Source: Morinoia aosen (Eukaryota; Arthropoda; Malacostraca; Amphipoda; Talitridae). Taken from it: a stretch of DNA of 64,000 nt. Shown here one piece after another: positions 45,601-57,110 of the stretch (position 1 is the stretch's first letter; every line of letters starts with the position of its first letter). The notes under the pieces are model-generated. The model made no database searches. It had not been told where the DNA came from and saw only the letters and a list, made by a program, of their open reading frames with translations. The stretch is taken from contig CM059573.1 of the NCBI GenBank assembly GCA_030386875.1, forward strand, positions 32,963,891-33,027,890, written 5' to 3'. The translations under genes were made by a program, and so were the position numbers.

Positions 45601-47660
45601 TTCGCTTCCTTGTGTACGCGAGGGATGAGCACTTTCACACTTTATGAGGGAATATTTTACACTTATTTTGATGATTTTTTTTTTATATGTGGTGTGTTTA
45701 AGTCAGATTTGAATCCTCATGGCGAGAGTGTGTACCCATTCAGGTTAGGAGTACATTCTTTCTAATGTTAGGCACTTTGTTTCGGAGCGAGTGTAACGCA
45801 CGTCCTCACCACACGGGGTCTATAAGGACACTGAAGTGTTAATGAATCAAGTTTTAGTATCATTCTTTAACATGAAACCATATGTGAAATAACAAACAAA
45901 TGTAATGAAAATGCAGAGCTGATATGAATTTTAACGAGTTTGGGACATGTTCTATCTTTTGCCTAGATTGACTACAGCAGTAACAGCACTAGCATTGCAA
46001 ATTTTTGCGTTTGGCAACAGGGACTAGAGTAGCGCTCAAAGGTGTTTACAACCTGTTAACACAAGAAAAGGTTCACAACCCGTGCAAGAAAATTATACAA
46101 TTATACATGGTGTGATGTCACCATTTCCTGAATCTTCACTATTATTAAGGGATTATCGGACGAAAATGTGAAAATGAATTAAGAAAATATACGAATATTT
46201 TGAAAATAAACTAAGACCAATTGAAACAATTACTTGAAAGAATGAAAAGCAGTTCAAAATTTGCAATTCAATTGAACGAAACAACGGATACCAAGAGTGG
46301 TCACTCTCTACCTTCTTAATGTATCTATATTCTATACCGTTGCTTCCTTATAACGAACTTTTCTAGTCTTTCTTTTGGTTGTGCTCTGATGTATTGATTG
46401 ATAATGACTAGTCTTTGCAGAAACCTAGAGTTATGCTGTGATCATAAATATTTTTAGACTTTAGGTCATGATATATTGATAATTAGTTCTATTTGCCAAA
46501 ACCTGGATCTCTGGTCTATAAATAAAAACTCTTAGTTTTCAGGTTACGTTATCACCATTGAAAACGGATTTCAATTTTCTTATTCTGATGTTAATAAATG
46601 GAGTATTAATTGATTTTTTCAGCAATATTTAGAACCTATATACATCAAATTGATCTCTTTGTTTTGTTTACTTCCTTGTCTTTAGGTCAAGTTACCATGT
46701 ATTAATAATGAAAATTTCAGCTCATTTCTGAAATTATTCCGTTAATGTTGTTAGGTTCTTCAAATTGTATTTCACCATTTTATTTTCATATTTCACTTCT
46801 ATCTTTTGATCACTCCCCAGTTTCTAGGTAAGCATGCGCTGAGGTGGAGATTTTTATAATTTTGTTTTCACAATTTTAAAAACTAAAATGGCATCTGTTT
46901 CTCGTTATTATACAATAAACTACTTCTTCTTGCGAAACTTTTAGAAATGTTCTAAGGTAATCAATGTCGGTATTGGGACACATGAAAAAACAAAATGCAA
47001 AATAAACGAGCTGCAGTGAAAATAATAACACAGCACCAGCAAAAATTTCACTTAATCACACACTTGTGACTGAAAGCACTGCACTCTCTGCAATAATAAT
47101 TGTTGCATTTATGCAATAGTACAAATTTTCTTATTGAATCTTTCCAAATCGCTCCAAAAAATACAAAAATTAAAAGAACATGGACGTTTATTAAAGTAAG
47201 AAAGATTCAAATACATAGTGAAAAGTCAGACGAGAATGAAAGATGGTATCATTCTACACACAAAGAAGCTGAAAGTTTTCTTTCATTCGTAAATAAAACG
47301 TCCTGAAAACGTCAGGCCTCTGCGACGAAAATAGAAGAACTTTTTGCCTATTACAGCCGAGATATAACATAGTGTTGAGCAATAATATGACACCTTTTCT
47401 GCATTGTTACCCTGTTTTTTTGTAGATACATACAGAGAAGAAAAACAGTGTGGAAATCTTGCTTTCCTTATCTACATGTATATCATAATTTTGTGATTTC
47501 AAGCATAGTAATTTAATCAACTATTGTGATTTAATTGAATTGGTGCATACTTACTAATAGAAAAAACTGTTGATGCTTATCTATGCTACTCAGGGTAAGC
47601 ACTGACTTTTTTGCCTACTCAGAAGACACCTGTCAGTATATATATATTATATATATACAT
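45601..47660. other. Unannotated AT-rich DNA
   Basis: The LINE 5' UTR may occupy the first few hundred bases. Beyond that nothing is recognised. Confidence 0.4.
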
Positions 47661-47672
47661 ATATATAATAGC
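47635..47672. repeat. AT microsatellite
   Basis: TATATATATTATATATATAC-type run next to a dispersed repeat copy. Confidence 0.8.
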
Positions 47673-47860
47673 GTACACAACCCGTCATAAATGACGGGAT
47701 TCGGTATTGTCTATATACAAATCTTCCAGATGTGGATCATAAAGAAATATATCCATCCTAACAATACTCACGATTAAATATGTTTATACTTCTACGCTGG
47801 TGAAACTCGAATCACAGATACGATCATTGAGCATAATTTAAAAGCGTGAAAGGAAGACAG
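47673..47860 (-). repeat. Third copy of the 4.2-8 kb dispersed repeat
   Basis: The stretch with AACCCGTCATAAATGACGGG and GGTGAAACTCGAATCACAG matches 7330-7530 and, inverted, 5085-5255. It shows the long inverted repeat is built from a dispersed family rather than a local duplication. Confidence 0.65.
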
Positions 47861-49180
47861 AACAACCGATCAAGACGGACCGAGAAAATTTTATTTGTTC
47901 AATTATCAATTGAACATTGTAATGACATGGGAGAAATTTTACACAGGGAGTATCCAAATTTATTTATTTATTTGTTTAAGGAGCCACTTGGCATTTTATT
48001 GTATTATAATAAACAACACAATTTATTTTTTTTGTGCGGTTAATGTTCAACTATAGGTACAAAAACTCAAAATAAATCTAATAAATCTAAGTAATACAAA
48101 TAAATATATCAAATTCATCAAAATATAGGTACAAAAATTAAAACTCAAATAAACTCCTTGGTTTTAAAGCATGAGGATTTAAAGAAAGAAAAATATTACG
48201 AAAGGAAATTTCCGGGAGAAATTGAGTCAAAAGCATAGAAAGGTCTTTTCTCAACTTCTCCGATTGTTATCCAAAATAAGGCAAAACGCAACAACTATAG
48301 TTTAAGGGGAAAATACTCCCCAAAAAATTGAACCGGTTGGGAATTCGTTTTTATTCATCAAAATGTACGTATATATTTAGCGGACACATTGGTGAAGTTT
48401 TACACTCAGAGGGGGGCGGGAAGTGTGTCAAAAGGGGGGAGGGGCAAGAGCGGTGGGGTGCGGGGCTCGGTGGTTGCCATACACCATTTAAGCTTTTTTC
48501 TCTATGAAATCTTTTTATCTGGAGATATTTGGCAATCTGTTCATGAGTATGTGCTTGAGTTTATAGATGAGGAATATGGTCAGTCGCCGGCCTGAATTGC
48601 TGGGGGTAGGTTTGGCATGCGAAGAGCGCGCCCCGTTCAGCACTTGAGCGCTTTTCAGCACGTGCGCCTGAACTATTGCTATTTACGATTTCTACACCTA
48701 AGGTAGTTTTTAGTTTTTGAGTTACAGTAATTATTTTGGTATCAAAAGAACCGAAATTTAATCCTCTACTAGATGACGTCGGCTTTTATTCATTTTTGGA
48801 ATGGAAAATTAGCTACATTTTTTTGTGGGGAAAAGTGTGAAAATGGGTTCAATTTTTGTATTTTTCATTTTTTTTCAAAAAGTATTTCGAAAATTCTGAA
48901 GGAACTCTCCGTTGTTTTTTAGAGAATACAATTCTGCTTCTTTTGATACCAATATTATCTCTGTATCTCAAAATCTGATTGAGTCCATGGATTTTCTCCA
49001 GACCCGACATTTTTCCGTTTTCTTTGATTAACTCGTTTTCTATGGGGAAAGTGGGAAAAATACCATTGTTCAATCTTAATCCTTGTTCAATTTTACATAC
49101 CTACGCAAAGTTTCATGAAGATCGGTCGAATAGTATAGGACTTTCAGAAATGTGAGTATCTCCCCTTATAGCTTGAACAC
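47861..49180. other. Unannotated DNA with a G-rich tract
   Basis: G-runs at about 48410-48475 (GGGGGGCGGG, GGGGGGAGGGG, GGGG) are compatible with a quadruplex on plus. An ATGAAACTTTGCGTAGGT-type word (reverse complement near 49100) looks like another repeat family. No genes are supported. Confidence 0.45.
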
Positions 49181-49184
49181 GAGA

Positions 49185-49326
49185 TATCGGAATAAATTTA
49201 ATTTCCAGGAACTTAATAATTGCACGAGGAATAACTGAACATGGAAAACCATTCGTTGTAAAATAAGACTGTTAAAAAGTAAATTCTTTATGAAGTTCAG
49301 TGTAGTTTGAACAAATACTATAGGCG
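49185..49326 (-). pseudogene. PLE RT, downstream part
   Basis: Minus reads RAYSICSNYTELHKEFTF, a stop, then SYFTTNGFPCSVI and AIIKFLEIKF. This is the PLE segment after the SVYRK box (RAY...L-x-x-E...L...NG). PLE similarity ends near 49185. Confidence 0.7.
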
Positions 49327-49330
49327 CGAG
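49327..49330. repeat. Target duplication CGAG, left
   Basis: CGAG recurs at 55308-55311 directly outside the right terminal repeat. Confidence 0.85.
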
Positions 49331-49525
49331 TGTCACGAGAAAAGGTCCCGCCTCCTTATTAATTTTTCATTGGTGAGGAGATCAGGTTCTCGGAATAGAG
49401 GGATTGGCGTACCTCCACATTAAGGACACAATACACAAGAAATGCAAGGAAATACACAAGAACACAGTCACTAAGGAAATACAATCAACAGATACCTATA
49501 CTAAAATAAGGGCTGTACTCACCGA
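49331..49525 (+). repeat. Left TIR of Ginger-like element
   Basis: It pairs with 55113-55307. Similarity stops abruptly after CTGTACTCACCGA on both sides. Confidence 0.9.
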
Positions 49526-51500
49526 ATTAGGATTACCACTTACCAGAAGGGCCTTTTCCTTGCGCCCGCAGCCTCGATGAAATATGGTACTAGCGAAGAC
49601 AGGTTATAAAACTCCATATGTAAGGGCTACTGATATTTTCCTGGTAAATGCATCCTACTACAGCCAACTCGTAGGTGATTACTGAAATTGTAATTCTACA
49701 AGCGTTGCCTGTCTAATCGGTCGACCGACTTTATTCTACGTTACTACACATCGAAACACGTCACAAAATTATGCCTGGCCTAGCGTACTCCAACGGGGGG
49801 CAGAAAAGCGCCAGCCTCAGCTCACAGACTTCTCACACCACGTACTGCTTTAGTTCCAAATTCTGAGTCATACACAGATTAGCAAATGTTCATTGTCGTC
49901 GGGTTTGACGGCGTCGCGTAATTTCTTCGTGTAGATTATGATCAGCAACACATGTAACCAACATGTAACCTGTGCGACTAAAATTTACAACCCATTACTT
50001 TTAACTGAACTGATTATGTTCCCTCAGATATTCCAAATTTTCTCTTCAACAAAAATGATATTTAAATTTATTATCATATTTATTTCAAATGATTTTCCTT
50101 CAAGGAAACTTGCTCTCACCCGCCCGGGAACGTTGATGTTGAATGCTCCATCAATGACTACCACAATCTGATTGGGCTTGAATTTAACCCTTCTGAAACA
50201 AAAGGAGAACATTTACTGAGTTATTACAAAGAATTTTGATAGGTTCAACAATATATGTATCTTTCAACGCACACTACATTCAAGTATCTCTCCGTGATAT
50301 ATCAGTATAACACTTCGTTCTACGCACTTCATTCCCCGACGACGCACTGCGTTTGACTGTCCCTCGGGTTGTTGGCTTTGCGTAATTGTTAGATAAGGTT
50401 ATCCTTTCTTTTTCACCCAAACCCAATCAGGCTCTTCAGAAATTCTGACGCGCTTGTCAAAACCCCTCCCGTATGCCGCTTCGCGTATTATTGGCCGTTC
50501 TCCTCATTAGCCTAAATCCCTATTTGTCGAGAACGTAGCAAACTCCGCCCCAAATTCTCTCACAAGTTTGGCGCGAAAATCCTTATATAATTTTTTTTCT
50601 TTACTACCCTTCTACCTCCCTGCCGTGGTGACAGTTTTTCTGCGCTGTGTAAGGAATCTTTGTTTGGCTATATGCAGTTCGACTCAAGGGTCTCTGAGCT
50701 TAGGTTTAGAGTCGTTCATCACTGTCACCTCTCGCTGTTAAGTGTTAGCCACAAATTTTCGGTCATGTGGTTAAACACCGAACCTCTGTGCTGTGTAGGT
50801 TCTTGAGCTATTGATTACAAAATTCCTGCTAAGGAAAACACAAACCCTTCACGCGATACACGTTCCATGTTGCACACAAACATGCAGGCATTCACATACA
50901 CATTCTGCAGCGACCCTTATTGCACTTGTCGGACAATATCGGAATATTACAAAAGTCCTACAATAAGGAATTCTAAATGTTTAATTATTTCCTAAAATGT
51001 GCATACAATGTTTAATTATTTCCTAAAATTTGCATACACAATTGAATTTTTTTAACTCTCCGAAAATGCGTACATTATTTTTCTCAAAATTTCGTACAAT
51101 AATATTTTTCTCAACATATACGCCCATCTACAGTAAGAAAAATTTGATTCAACAATTTTTTCGCATTAACTTTCTGCTAGTCATTTGACTAATCATTCAC
51201 AAGTATTGGCAGCCAACTCAAGAAACTCATGTTAATCTCTACTTTAGAACATTTTTATCCTTAAAATTAACTCCGGATACAATAGAGGCATCTTACGATT
51301 AAGAATTCTACGCGTTGCTATCGGCAATATTGTGGGTATGGTGTTCATATTCTGTGAACAATCGACATGTTAGTATACCGCCAAAGTTAAATACATTATG
51401 ACTGCTTCCGAGCTCTTGAGTATACGCTTAAATTTTCGCGAGCGTATTCCCCTACAAACTTCGAACTTCCTAAACAATGAAATCTTGTTCCGCAGATTTT
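49526..51500. other. Ginger-like element interior, left part
   Basis: No RT, gag or zinc-finger frame recognised. Short frames near 49938-50212 lie on opposite strands and show no domain. Confidence 0.5.
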
Positions 51501-51514
51501 ACTTCTGTAAACTT

Positions 51515-52223
51515 AAGAACACCGTCTAGGTAGAAATCAGGATATGTGTTGATTTTCTGCTTCTATGTGCATCTTATAGAGGATTTTCTTGCGCTTCCAT
51601 TGGCACTTTCCGTTTACATCTACTCCGAATAGTGCGCCCACAGGAGGGGTGGAAAGCGATGGGGGAGGCGTGACCTTGACCCCTCACCCCCCTCATTATT
51701 GGGGGTCAATTGAGCGTGTTTCTCTGCGGCAATGGCAATATAGTTCGTTCATGGGCTACTAAAAGTGCTTTCATTATTCAAACGAAACATTCTAACGCTG
51801 AATAAATATTTTTTGTTAAATTTTGAAAATTTCAGAATTTAGCTGTTCTGCCGTATCTATGATAATGAAGCAGGAGACCGTCTTGATAGAAATCGGGATA
51901 TGTGTTGATTATCTGTTTATATATGCATCTTATAGAGGATTTTCTTGCGCTTCCATTGGTTCTTTCCGTTTACGTCTACTCCGAATAGTGCGCCCACCAG
52001 AGGGGGGGAAAGCGATGGGGGTGGAGTGAACTTGAACCCTCCCCCCCCCATTATTGGGGTTCAATTGAGCGTGTTTCTCTGCGGGAATGGCATTATAGTT
52101 CGTTAATGAGCTACTCAAAGTGCTTCCATTTTTCAAATGAAACATTCTAACGCTGAGTAAATATTTTTTTATAATTTTTGACAATTTCAGAATTTAGCTG
52201 TTCTGCCGTATCTATGATACCGC
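51515..52223. repeat. 356-bp tandem duplication inside the element
   Basis: GATATGTGTTGATT at 51541 recurs at 51897, and TTCAGAATTTAGCTGTTCTG at 51833 recurs at 52189. Each unit has a G-run (GGGGG) and a C-run (CCCCTC / CCCCCCCC) that could fold. Confidence 0.85.
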
Positions 52224-53040
52224 AGCTTTCATTCATAACTCAATGACAGCTGCAGTATCATAGCTACAGCTATGGCAAGCACACCAATCCAAAGGGCTTG
52301 AAAAGAGCTATAAAACAAAGGAGATGACTTGACAAAAAAACGTATTTTGGTCAAATAAAAAACGAAAAATTAAAAAAATTGGTTGCTTGCAAGAATGACA
52401 CCTATTCTCTTTTGTTTTATATTTTTTCCCAGAGTTACAGAGCTACAGCAATGTAAATTGTATCAATCGAAAGGGCTTGAAACGAGCTACAAACGCTCAA
52501 GAGATCATTATAGAAAACCCTGTAGTTGAAAAGATAAAAAGAATTTTTTTTTTGTGAAAAAACACGTTTTTCTGGAAACTTTATAATTGGTTTCTCAAAT
52601 GCTACTTCTTCCACAATTTTAGAGCTAGGAGAATGGTTTATATACCATTCGATAGGGCTCAACAAGGTGTATCCTCGCGCAATAGCATTTTTTGATAAAT
52701 TTATTATTTTGAAAATTACACGACATGAAAAAAAAAAATGAAAAAAAGTTCATTTTTTTTAATTCCCAAAATCCACATAAAAAAGTTATCGAAATTCCCT
52801 ATTGCAAGTAGTTATATAGACATCTAAGCAACCTAAAAACGAAGTACTGTTTCTGTAAATTCAAAATTGTAGAAGAAGTAGGATTTGAAAAAAACCTATT
52901 TAATCATATTTTTCGAAAATAAAAAAAAATCCAGTGCAGATACAAAATTTTTGTCGAAATAACAAATGACATTTGCATCATTTCACACCTACTGTGAAAA
53001 TTTCTGAGAAATCCATCTATAAATAACGGGACTTTTTTTT
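52224..53040. other. Low-complexity A/T-rich interior
   Basis: Many A and T homopolymers and no coding frame. A polypyrimidine run ending ACCTAG just before 53047 could be a splice acceptor for the RNase H exon. Confidence 0.4.
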
Positions 53041-53042
53041 AC

Positions 53043-53756
53043 CTAGACGATGTACTTAAGCAGCTAATGATAGAAGCTCTAGTTTTGAAGAAACCCTCCC
53101 TGAACGAGATTTATTATTTAAGCTGTGATGCAAAAAATGAGGGCTCTGGAGCAGCTCTGGCACAAAAATGTGATGGTAAAGAACAACCTATTGGATACTT
53201 CAGCAAAAGATTCAATGATGCTGAAAAACGTTATTCAATCATTGAATGTGAGAGATTAGCAGTTGTCGCCGCTGTAAATCATTTCTCACCTTATTTGTAC
53301 GGTAATAAATTTGTTGTAATCACTGATCACACAGCCCTTGAATATTTGTTCAAAGGTAAAAATACCGAGAACGACAGATTTATGAGGTGGGCACTAACAC
53401 TCTCACAGAACGATTTTGAAGTAATTTATCGGCCAGGAGCTCAGAATGTGGTCCCAGACGCGCTGTCAAGGAACATAGCGCAAAACAACGAGGATGATGA
53501 AGACAACGGAGCGCCTAAGACGGTGTTTGTCACGTCGATGCTAGATGAAACACCCAGTGTGCAACAGGCGGAGGTCAGCCTGCAAAAGGAAAATGTGAGA
53601 GCAGAACAATTAAAAGATCCTGTTTGAGGTCCTGTGCTCAATTACCTTGAAGGTGACAAATTAGGGGAAGTTCCAAGTCTCGCTCTGAAATCCGAAATCT
53701 TCGCCGACGGAGGCATACTGTATTAAAGAAAAACGCAACGAAAGCCTAATAGATCA
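53043..53756 (+). pseudogene. Ty3-type RNase H domain
   Basis: The frame reads LMIEALVLKKPS, YLSCDAKNEGSGAALAQ (first catalytic D in the DA-S box), PIGYFSKRFNDAEKRYS, IIECERLAVVAAVNHF (catalytic E), FVVITDHTALEYLF (catalytic D in TDH) and YRPGAQNVVPDALSRN. This is the RNase H of Ty3-like retroelements, which degrades RNA in RNA-DNA hybrids. The frame meets a TGA at 53625, then continues GPVLNYLEGDKL, meets a TAA, and runs into the integrase, so one fused polyprotein is implied. The RT that normally precedes it is absent. Confidence 0.8.
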
Positions 53757-53762
53757 AGGCAA

Positions 53763-54880
53763 TTGATAATAGTGCCAAACACTCTGAGAGAGTCCGCGAT
53801 GACATTGGCGCATGACGGTGCCATAGGTGCACACCAAAGTAGAGCTAAAACTTGGAAGCGTGTACTGGAATTCGGTTACTGGATATATATGTCTAAAGAC
53901 GTAAATGCATTTGTAGACTCTAGCATGCAGTGTAAGAAGCGGAAGATCAACAACCGCATTTGCGTCATCATGGGTTCATTCCCAGAAATTGATAAGCCAC
54001 TGGACAGAGTAGGAGTTGACCTAATTGAAATGACAGTTTCGAATGAAGGCCACAAATACATCTTAACTGTGGTCGACTATTTCAGCAGATACGTCGCAGC
54101 ATTTCGGCTAAGAAGCAAAACCACAGAGGAAGTAACACGAGCGTTGACTAAATTTGTAACAACGTACGGCCCTGCACAAACGCTCGTCTCTCTGACAGAG
54201 GCACCGAATTCACGTCCGCTTTGTTTCGAAGTGTGTGCGAAAAATTGGAGATAACATATACCAACACTTCAGCCTATCATCCACAATCGAATGCAATGAC
54301 GGAACGTCAAAATAAGAACATCAAGACCGTGATGTCTCACCTGACAGCAAATGATCAATCCTCGTTGCACCTTTCTGTTCCTTGGACGTGCATGGCACTT
54401 AATACCAGCTACCAGAGCGTCATTGGAGAAATTCCATTCTATTTGTTCTTTGGTGGAGATGCCGACATTCCAATCATTGAATGGCTAAAAAACTCGCGAA
54501 TAGATTACTCTCTAGGGGAGAACTACGCGGCAGAAGTGACTGCACGACTCCACAATGCATTCAAGATTGTTAAGGCAAAATCTAAAGCGTCGCACGACAA
54601 GTCTATGCAATTAAAAGAGCGAGGAGTCAAGAACAACAAAGTTCATGTAGGTGAAATCGTATTGCTTCATAATCCGACAGGACGACCTGAAGCTGACGGC
54701 ACATGGCCGACAGATTGGATTGGTCCTTATCGAATTATTGAAAAGGGCGAGACTAATGCAACAATTAAGGCACTTTATAGTGACCGTGTAGAGAGAGTTC
54801 ATCTAGATAGGCTGAAGGTGGCGTATCACAGAGGGAAAGCTTACCCTTACCATGAGGATGACGCGGCTGCTAGCTGCTAG
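53763..54880 (+). pseudogene. Ty3/Ginger-type integrase
   Basis: H2C2-like module (AHDGAIGAHQSRAKTWKRV then SMQCKKRK, with S where the first C is expected), catalytic core RVGVDLIEM (first D) and VVDYFSRYVAAF. The second D lies in a SDRGTEF-type box readable only after a 2-base insertion near 54187. YHPQSNAMTERQNK carries the E, and DWIGPYRIIEKG is a GPY/F module. It ends at TAG 54878. Such integrases insert DNA with a 4- to 6-bp stagger, which agrees with the CGAG duplication. One frameshift and an altered zinc ligand make this copy inactive. Confidence 0.85.
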
Positions 54881-55112
54881 CAACACAGGCGACAGCGGAG
54901 AAGAAGACAGGAGGACAAGAGGTGCAGTAAATGTACGTCGAGCTGCGTCCAGAACGCAGTGGAGCTACAATCTACGTTCTCGGTGTAGGTGAATCATCGC
55001 TTACACAACGAACTGCAGTGAATTGAGTTTCATGAGTCTCCTTAACTTTGTAGGATATGTTCTTGTGTGTTTAATTGTAGGAGCGCTCTTCAGTAGGAGT
55101 GAGTTTTTATCA
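54881..55112. other. Ginger-like element 3' untranslated region
   Basis: About 230 bases between the integrase stop and the right TIR. The close spacing supports the integrase belonging to this element. Confidence 0.5.
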
Positions 55113-55307
55113 TCGGTGAGTACAGCCCTAATTTTAGTATAGGTATCTGTTGATTTCTTTTCCTTAATGACTGTGTTCTTGTGTATTTCTTTGCATTTCT
55201 TGCGTATTGTGTCCTTAGTGTGGAGGTACGCCAATCCCTCTATTCCGAGAACCTGATTTCCTTACTAATGAAAAATTAATAAGGAGGCGGGACCTTTTCT
55301 CGTGACA
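55113..55307 (-). repeat. Right TIR of Ginger-like element
   Basis: Inverted partner of 49331-49525, ending GTGACA before the CGAG duplication. Confidence 0.9.
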
Positions 55308-55311
55308 CGAG

Positions 55312-55645
55312 TTATAAGGGTTGAAATGCTGCAAAGTTTAAATCTCTTGCAACAGAAACTAAAGTAACTTAAACCTAACCAGGAGAATGTTGGTTTTCTG
55401 TAGACTGAGGTTTTGAATTCATTACCAGATCGGTGTATATTTACATCAAGATAATTTAATTGATTATCATTTTCCAGATCTAAAGTGAATTTTTCATTGG
55501 GATGTCTGAAATTGAATTACTGAAGAAAGGAATGGGCATCAAATTTCTTTTTGAAATGGAAAAAAGTATCGCCAATGCAGCGCCTATAGAAAACTCGTTT
55601 GAATGTCATAACAGGTCGCTTGCTTACTTCTACTACTCATTTTAG
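55312..55645 (-). pseudogene. PLE RT, catalytic part
   Basis: Minus reads FYRRCIGDTFFHFKKKFDAH, then PNEKFTLDLENDNQLNYLDV, HRSGNEFKTSVYRKPTFS and KLCSISTLIT. These are PLE RT signatures. The usual YxDD box is C-I-G-D near 55565-55590, so the first aspartate is lost. A TAG follows SFLQ. Confidence 0.75.
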
Positions 55646-56249
55646 TTTAAGAAAACATTGTACGAGTAGTAATGGTTCCTGTGAATAGATTATTGACATG
55701 AGCAAATTTAAAATATTACCTAGTTTTACCGCCAACTTAGACCTACGTTTTGCCGAGTCATTATTCATTCATAAACTCAATCCTTCAATCCTTCTCTCTA
55801 CGAAATGCAAAGTGCATACCCTCTAAAAAAAAACCGATAAATTATTTGTATTGTTTTTTTTTCGTGCTTATATTCTCTGCTTCAAAATTTTGAGTGTACT
55901 GACATGCCTATCATTTTGTTTGCAGACTTTTTGTTGGGAATTAGCACAGGCTCGAAACGTTCAAAGTGAATGTTTATAAAGTACTTCTCCTCCATTTCTT
56001 TTATTGTTTTTTTTAAGTCATAGATACCTTCTAGAGCGCATATTAAATTCTGGATTTATAACCAATTACCCGTTTACTTATCAGATTAGTCCCAAATCTA
56101 ACTGCTGTTTGCTTCTAGGTAAAAAATAGATACGTTAGCATTTGCAGTATTCAGGGTCAAGCTGAGGTAAAAGAAACTCCAAATGCTAAAAAATCTAACA
56201 TTCGTCGTTTCAAGACTTAGTTATGTCTTATTCAGTTGTCATGATCATT
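55646..56249. other. Unannotated DNA with a degraded PLE word
   Basis: AGGCTCGAAACGTTC at about 55948-55962 with an upstream CTGACATGCCT resembles a decayed PLE tail motif. Otherwise nothing. Confidence 0.35.
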
Positions 56250-56334
56250 TTAAAAAGAAAAGCAAGGCGAAAATCGCTGTACGAATTGCCATTTTATTAT
56301 TGCATATAGTAAAGTCTAAATGAATAAAATTGAA

Positions 56335-56362
56335 CGTTTCGAACTAAACAGTTCATCTTCAG
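56335..56362 (-). ncRNA. Hammerhead-like core motif, PLE tail
   Basis: On minus: CTGAAGA, GAACT-GTTT-AGTTC stem-loop, GAAACG. Core CTGANGA intact. Other stems not resolved. Confidence 0.4.
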
Positions 56363-56455
56363 CAAAGAAAAGAATTCTGCGACAAAACAAAACGAAAATG
56401 AGTAAATTGAAACTATAACTTTTCGTTTTGTTTTGTCGCAGAATTCTTTTCTTTG

Positions 56456-56483
56456 CTGAAGGTGAACTGTTTAGTTCGAAACG
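56456..56483 (+). ncRNA. Hammerhead-like core motif, PLE tail (mutated)
   Basis: CTGAAGG, GAACT-GTTT-AGTTC, GAAACG. The last core A is G, so it is probably inactive. Confidence 0.35.
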
Positions 56484-56570
56484 TTCAATTTTATTCATTT
56501 AGACGTTACAATTTGTAATAATAAAATGGCAATTCGTACAGCGATTTTCGCCTTGCTTTTCATTTTAAGA

Positions 56571-57110
56571 ATAAGACGCGTCAATGCGGATTCAGTTTTA
56601 GATAATTTTAAAAATTTGTAAAACTCATAAGGTAATCATTGTCAATGAAATATATGCTGATAACCTCTTTGAACCAAAAATTGGGATTATTAAGTTCTAT
56701 ACAAACGTCTGGTGCGATTTCAAAAGCTTTCGTTTAATAGTACTGGAGGACAGAATACACCAATAAATAAATTGATCCACACACTTGCAACTATTTGGAT
56801 AAGTTTTGACGTTTCGATTTCAAAAGCATGTACATCTCGTAACAACCCCTCCTCTCAGACGCTGTGGCGCCTTTCTTAACTTCCGCGTTCCAAGACCGTT
56901 ACCTAGTTCTGCTCGAGACGTGATCGGTGTTAATTGTGCTCCTGCATATTTCCAGGAACATCATTCAATTCACAGTATCATTGAATCTTAGTAAAAGATA
57001 GTAATAATCAATAAAAAGACCTTTTCAATGTTGACATGATCATTGCGTGCGCGCGTGAGCAGTGAAGAGAGGCTCAAGCCCCGCCCATTTGCTCTCGTTT
57101 CAGGCACCAT
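56571..57110. other. Unannotated DNA
   Basis: No supported feature. A 61-codon frame at 56806-56991 has no resemblance to known families. Confidence 0.4.

Larger units (their letters stand above)
49331..55307 (+). mobile_element. Ginger-like TIR element with RNase H-integrase
   Basis: 195-bp terminal inverted repeats (49331-49525 and 55113-55307, about 10 mismatches) start TGTCACGAGAAAAGG and end ...ACA, with a 4-bp duplication CGAG. These match the plan of Ginger DNA transposons: TGT...ACA ends, long TIRs, 4-bp duplication and a Ty3-type integrase as transposase. Unlike described Ginger elements as I know them, an RNase H domain precedes the integrase. No RT, gag or direct LTR is seen. The host PLE frame is continuous across the empty site, so the boundaries are firm. 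Alternatives are a non-autonomous TIR element that captured a Ty3 fragment, or an LTR element with inverted termini. Confidence 0.65.
49185..55645 (-). mobile_element. PLE copy split by the TIR integrase element
   Basis: The minus-strand PLE RT is readable at 55645-55312 and continues at 49326-49185. The break is exactly at the CGAG duplication of the element at 49331-55307. Both sides are truncated soon after, so only part of the RT survives. Confidence 0.75.
56250..56570. mobile_element. Small PLE-tail palindrome
   Basis: Arms of about 150 bases pair around a centre near 56410 (AAAAGCAAGGCGAAAATCGC at 56257 matches the complement near 56560). Each arm has a CTGAAG-stem-GAAACG motif pointing outward. 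It is a head-to-head pair of very short PLE 3' ends, like the larger palindrome at 5645-6815. Confidence 0.65.

Noticed and set aside
53763..54880. Plain Ty3/gypsy LTR retrotransposon
   Set aside because: No direct LTRs, RT or gag are seen. The outer repeats are inverted, 195 bp, with a precise 4-bp duplication. A captured fragment remains possible, so the call is Ginger-like rather than certain.
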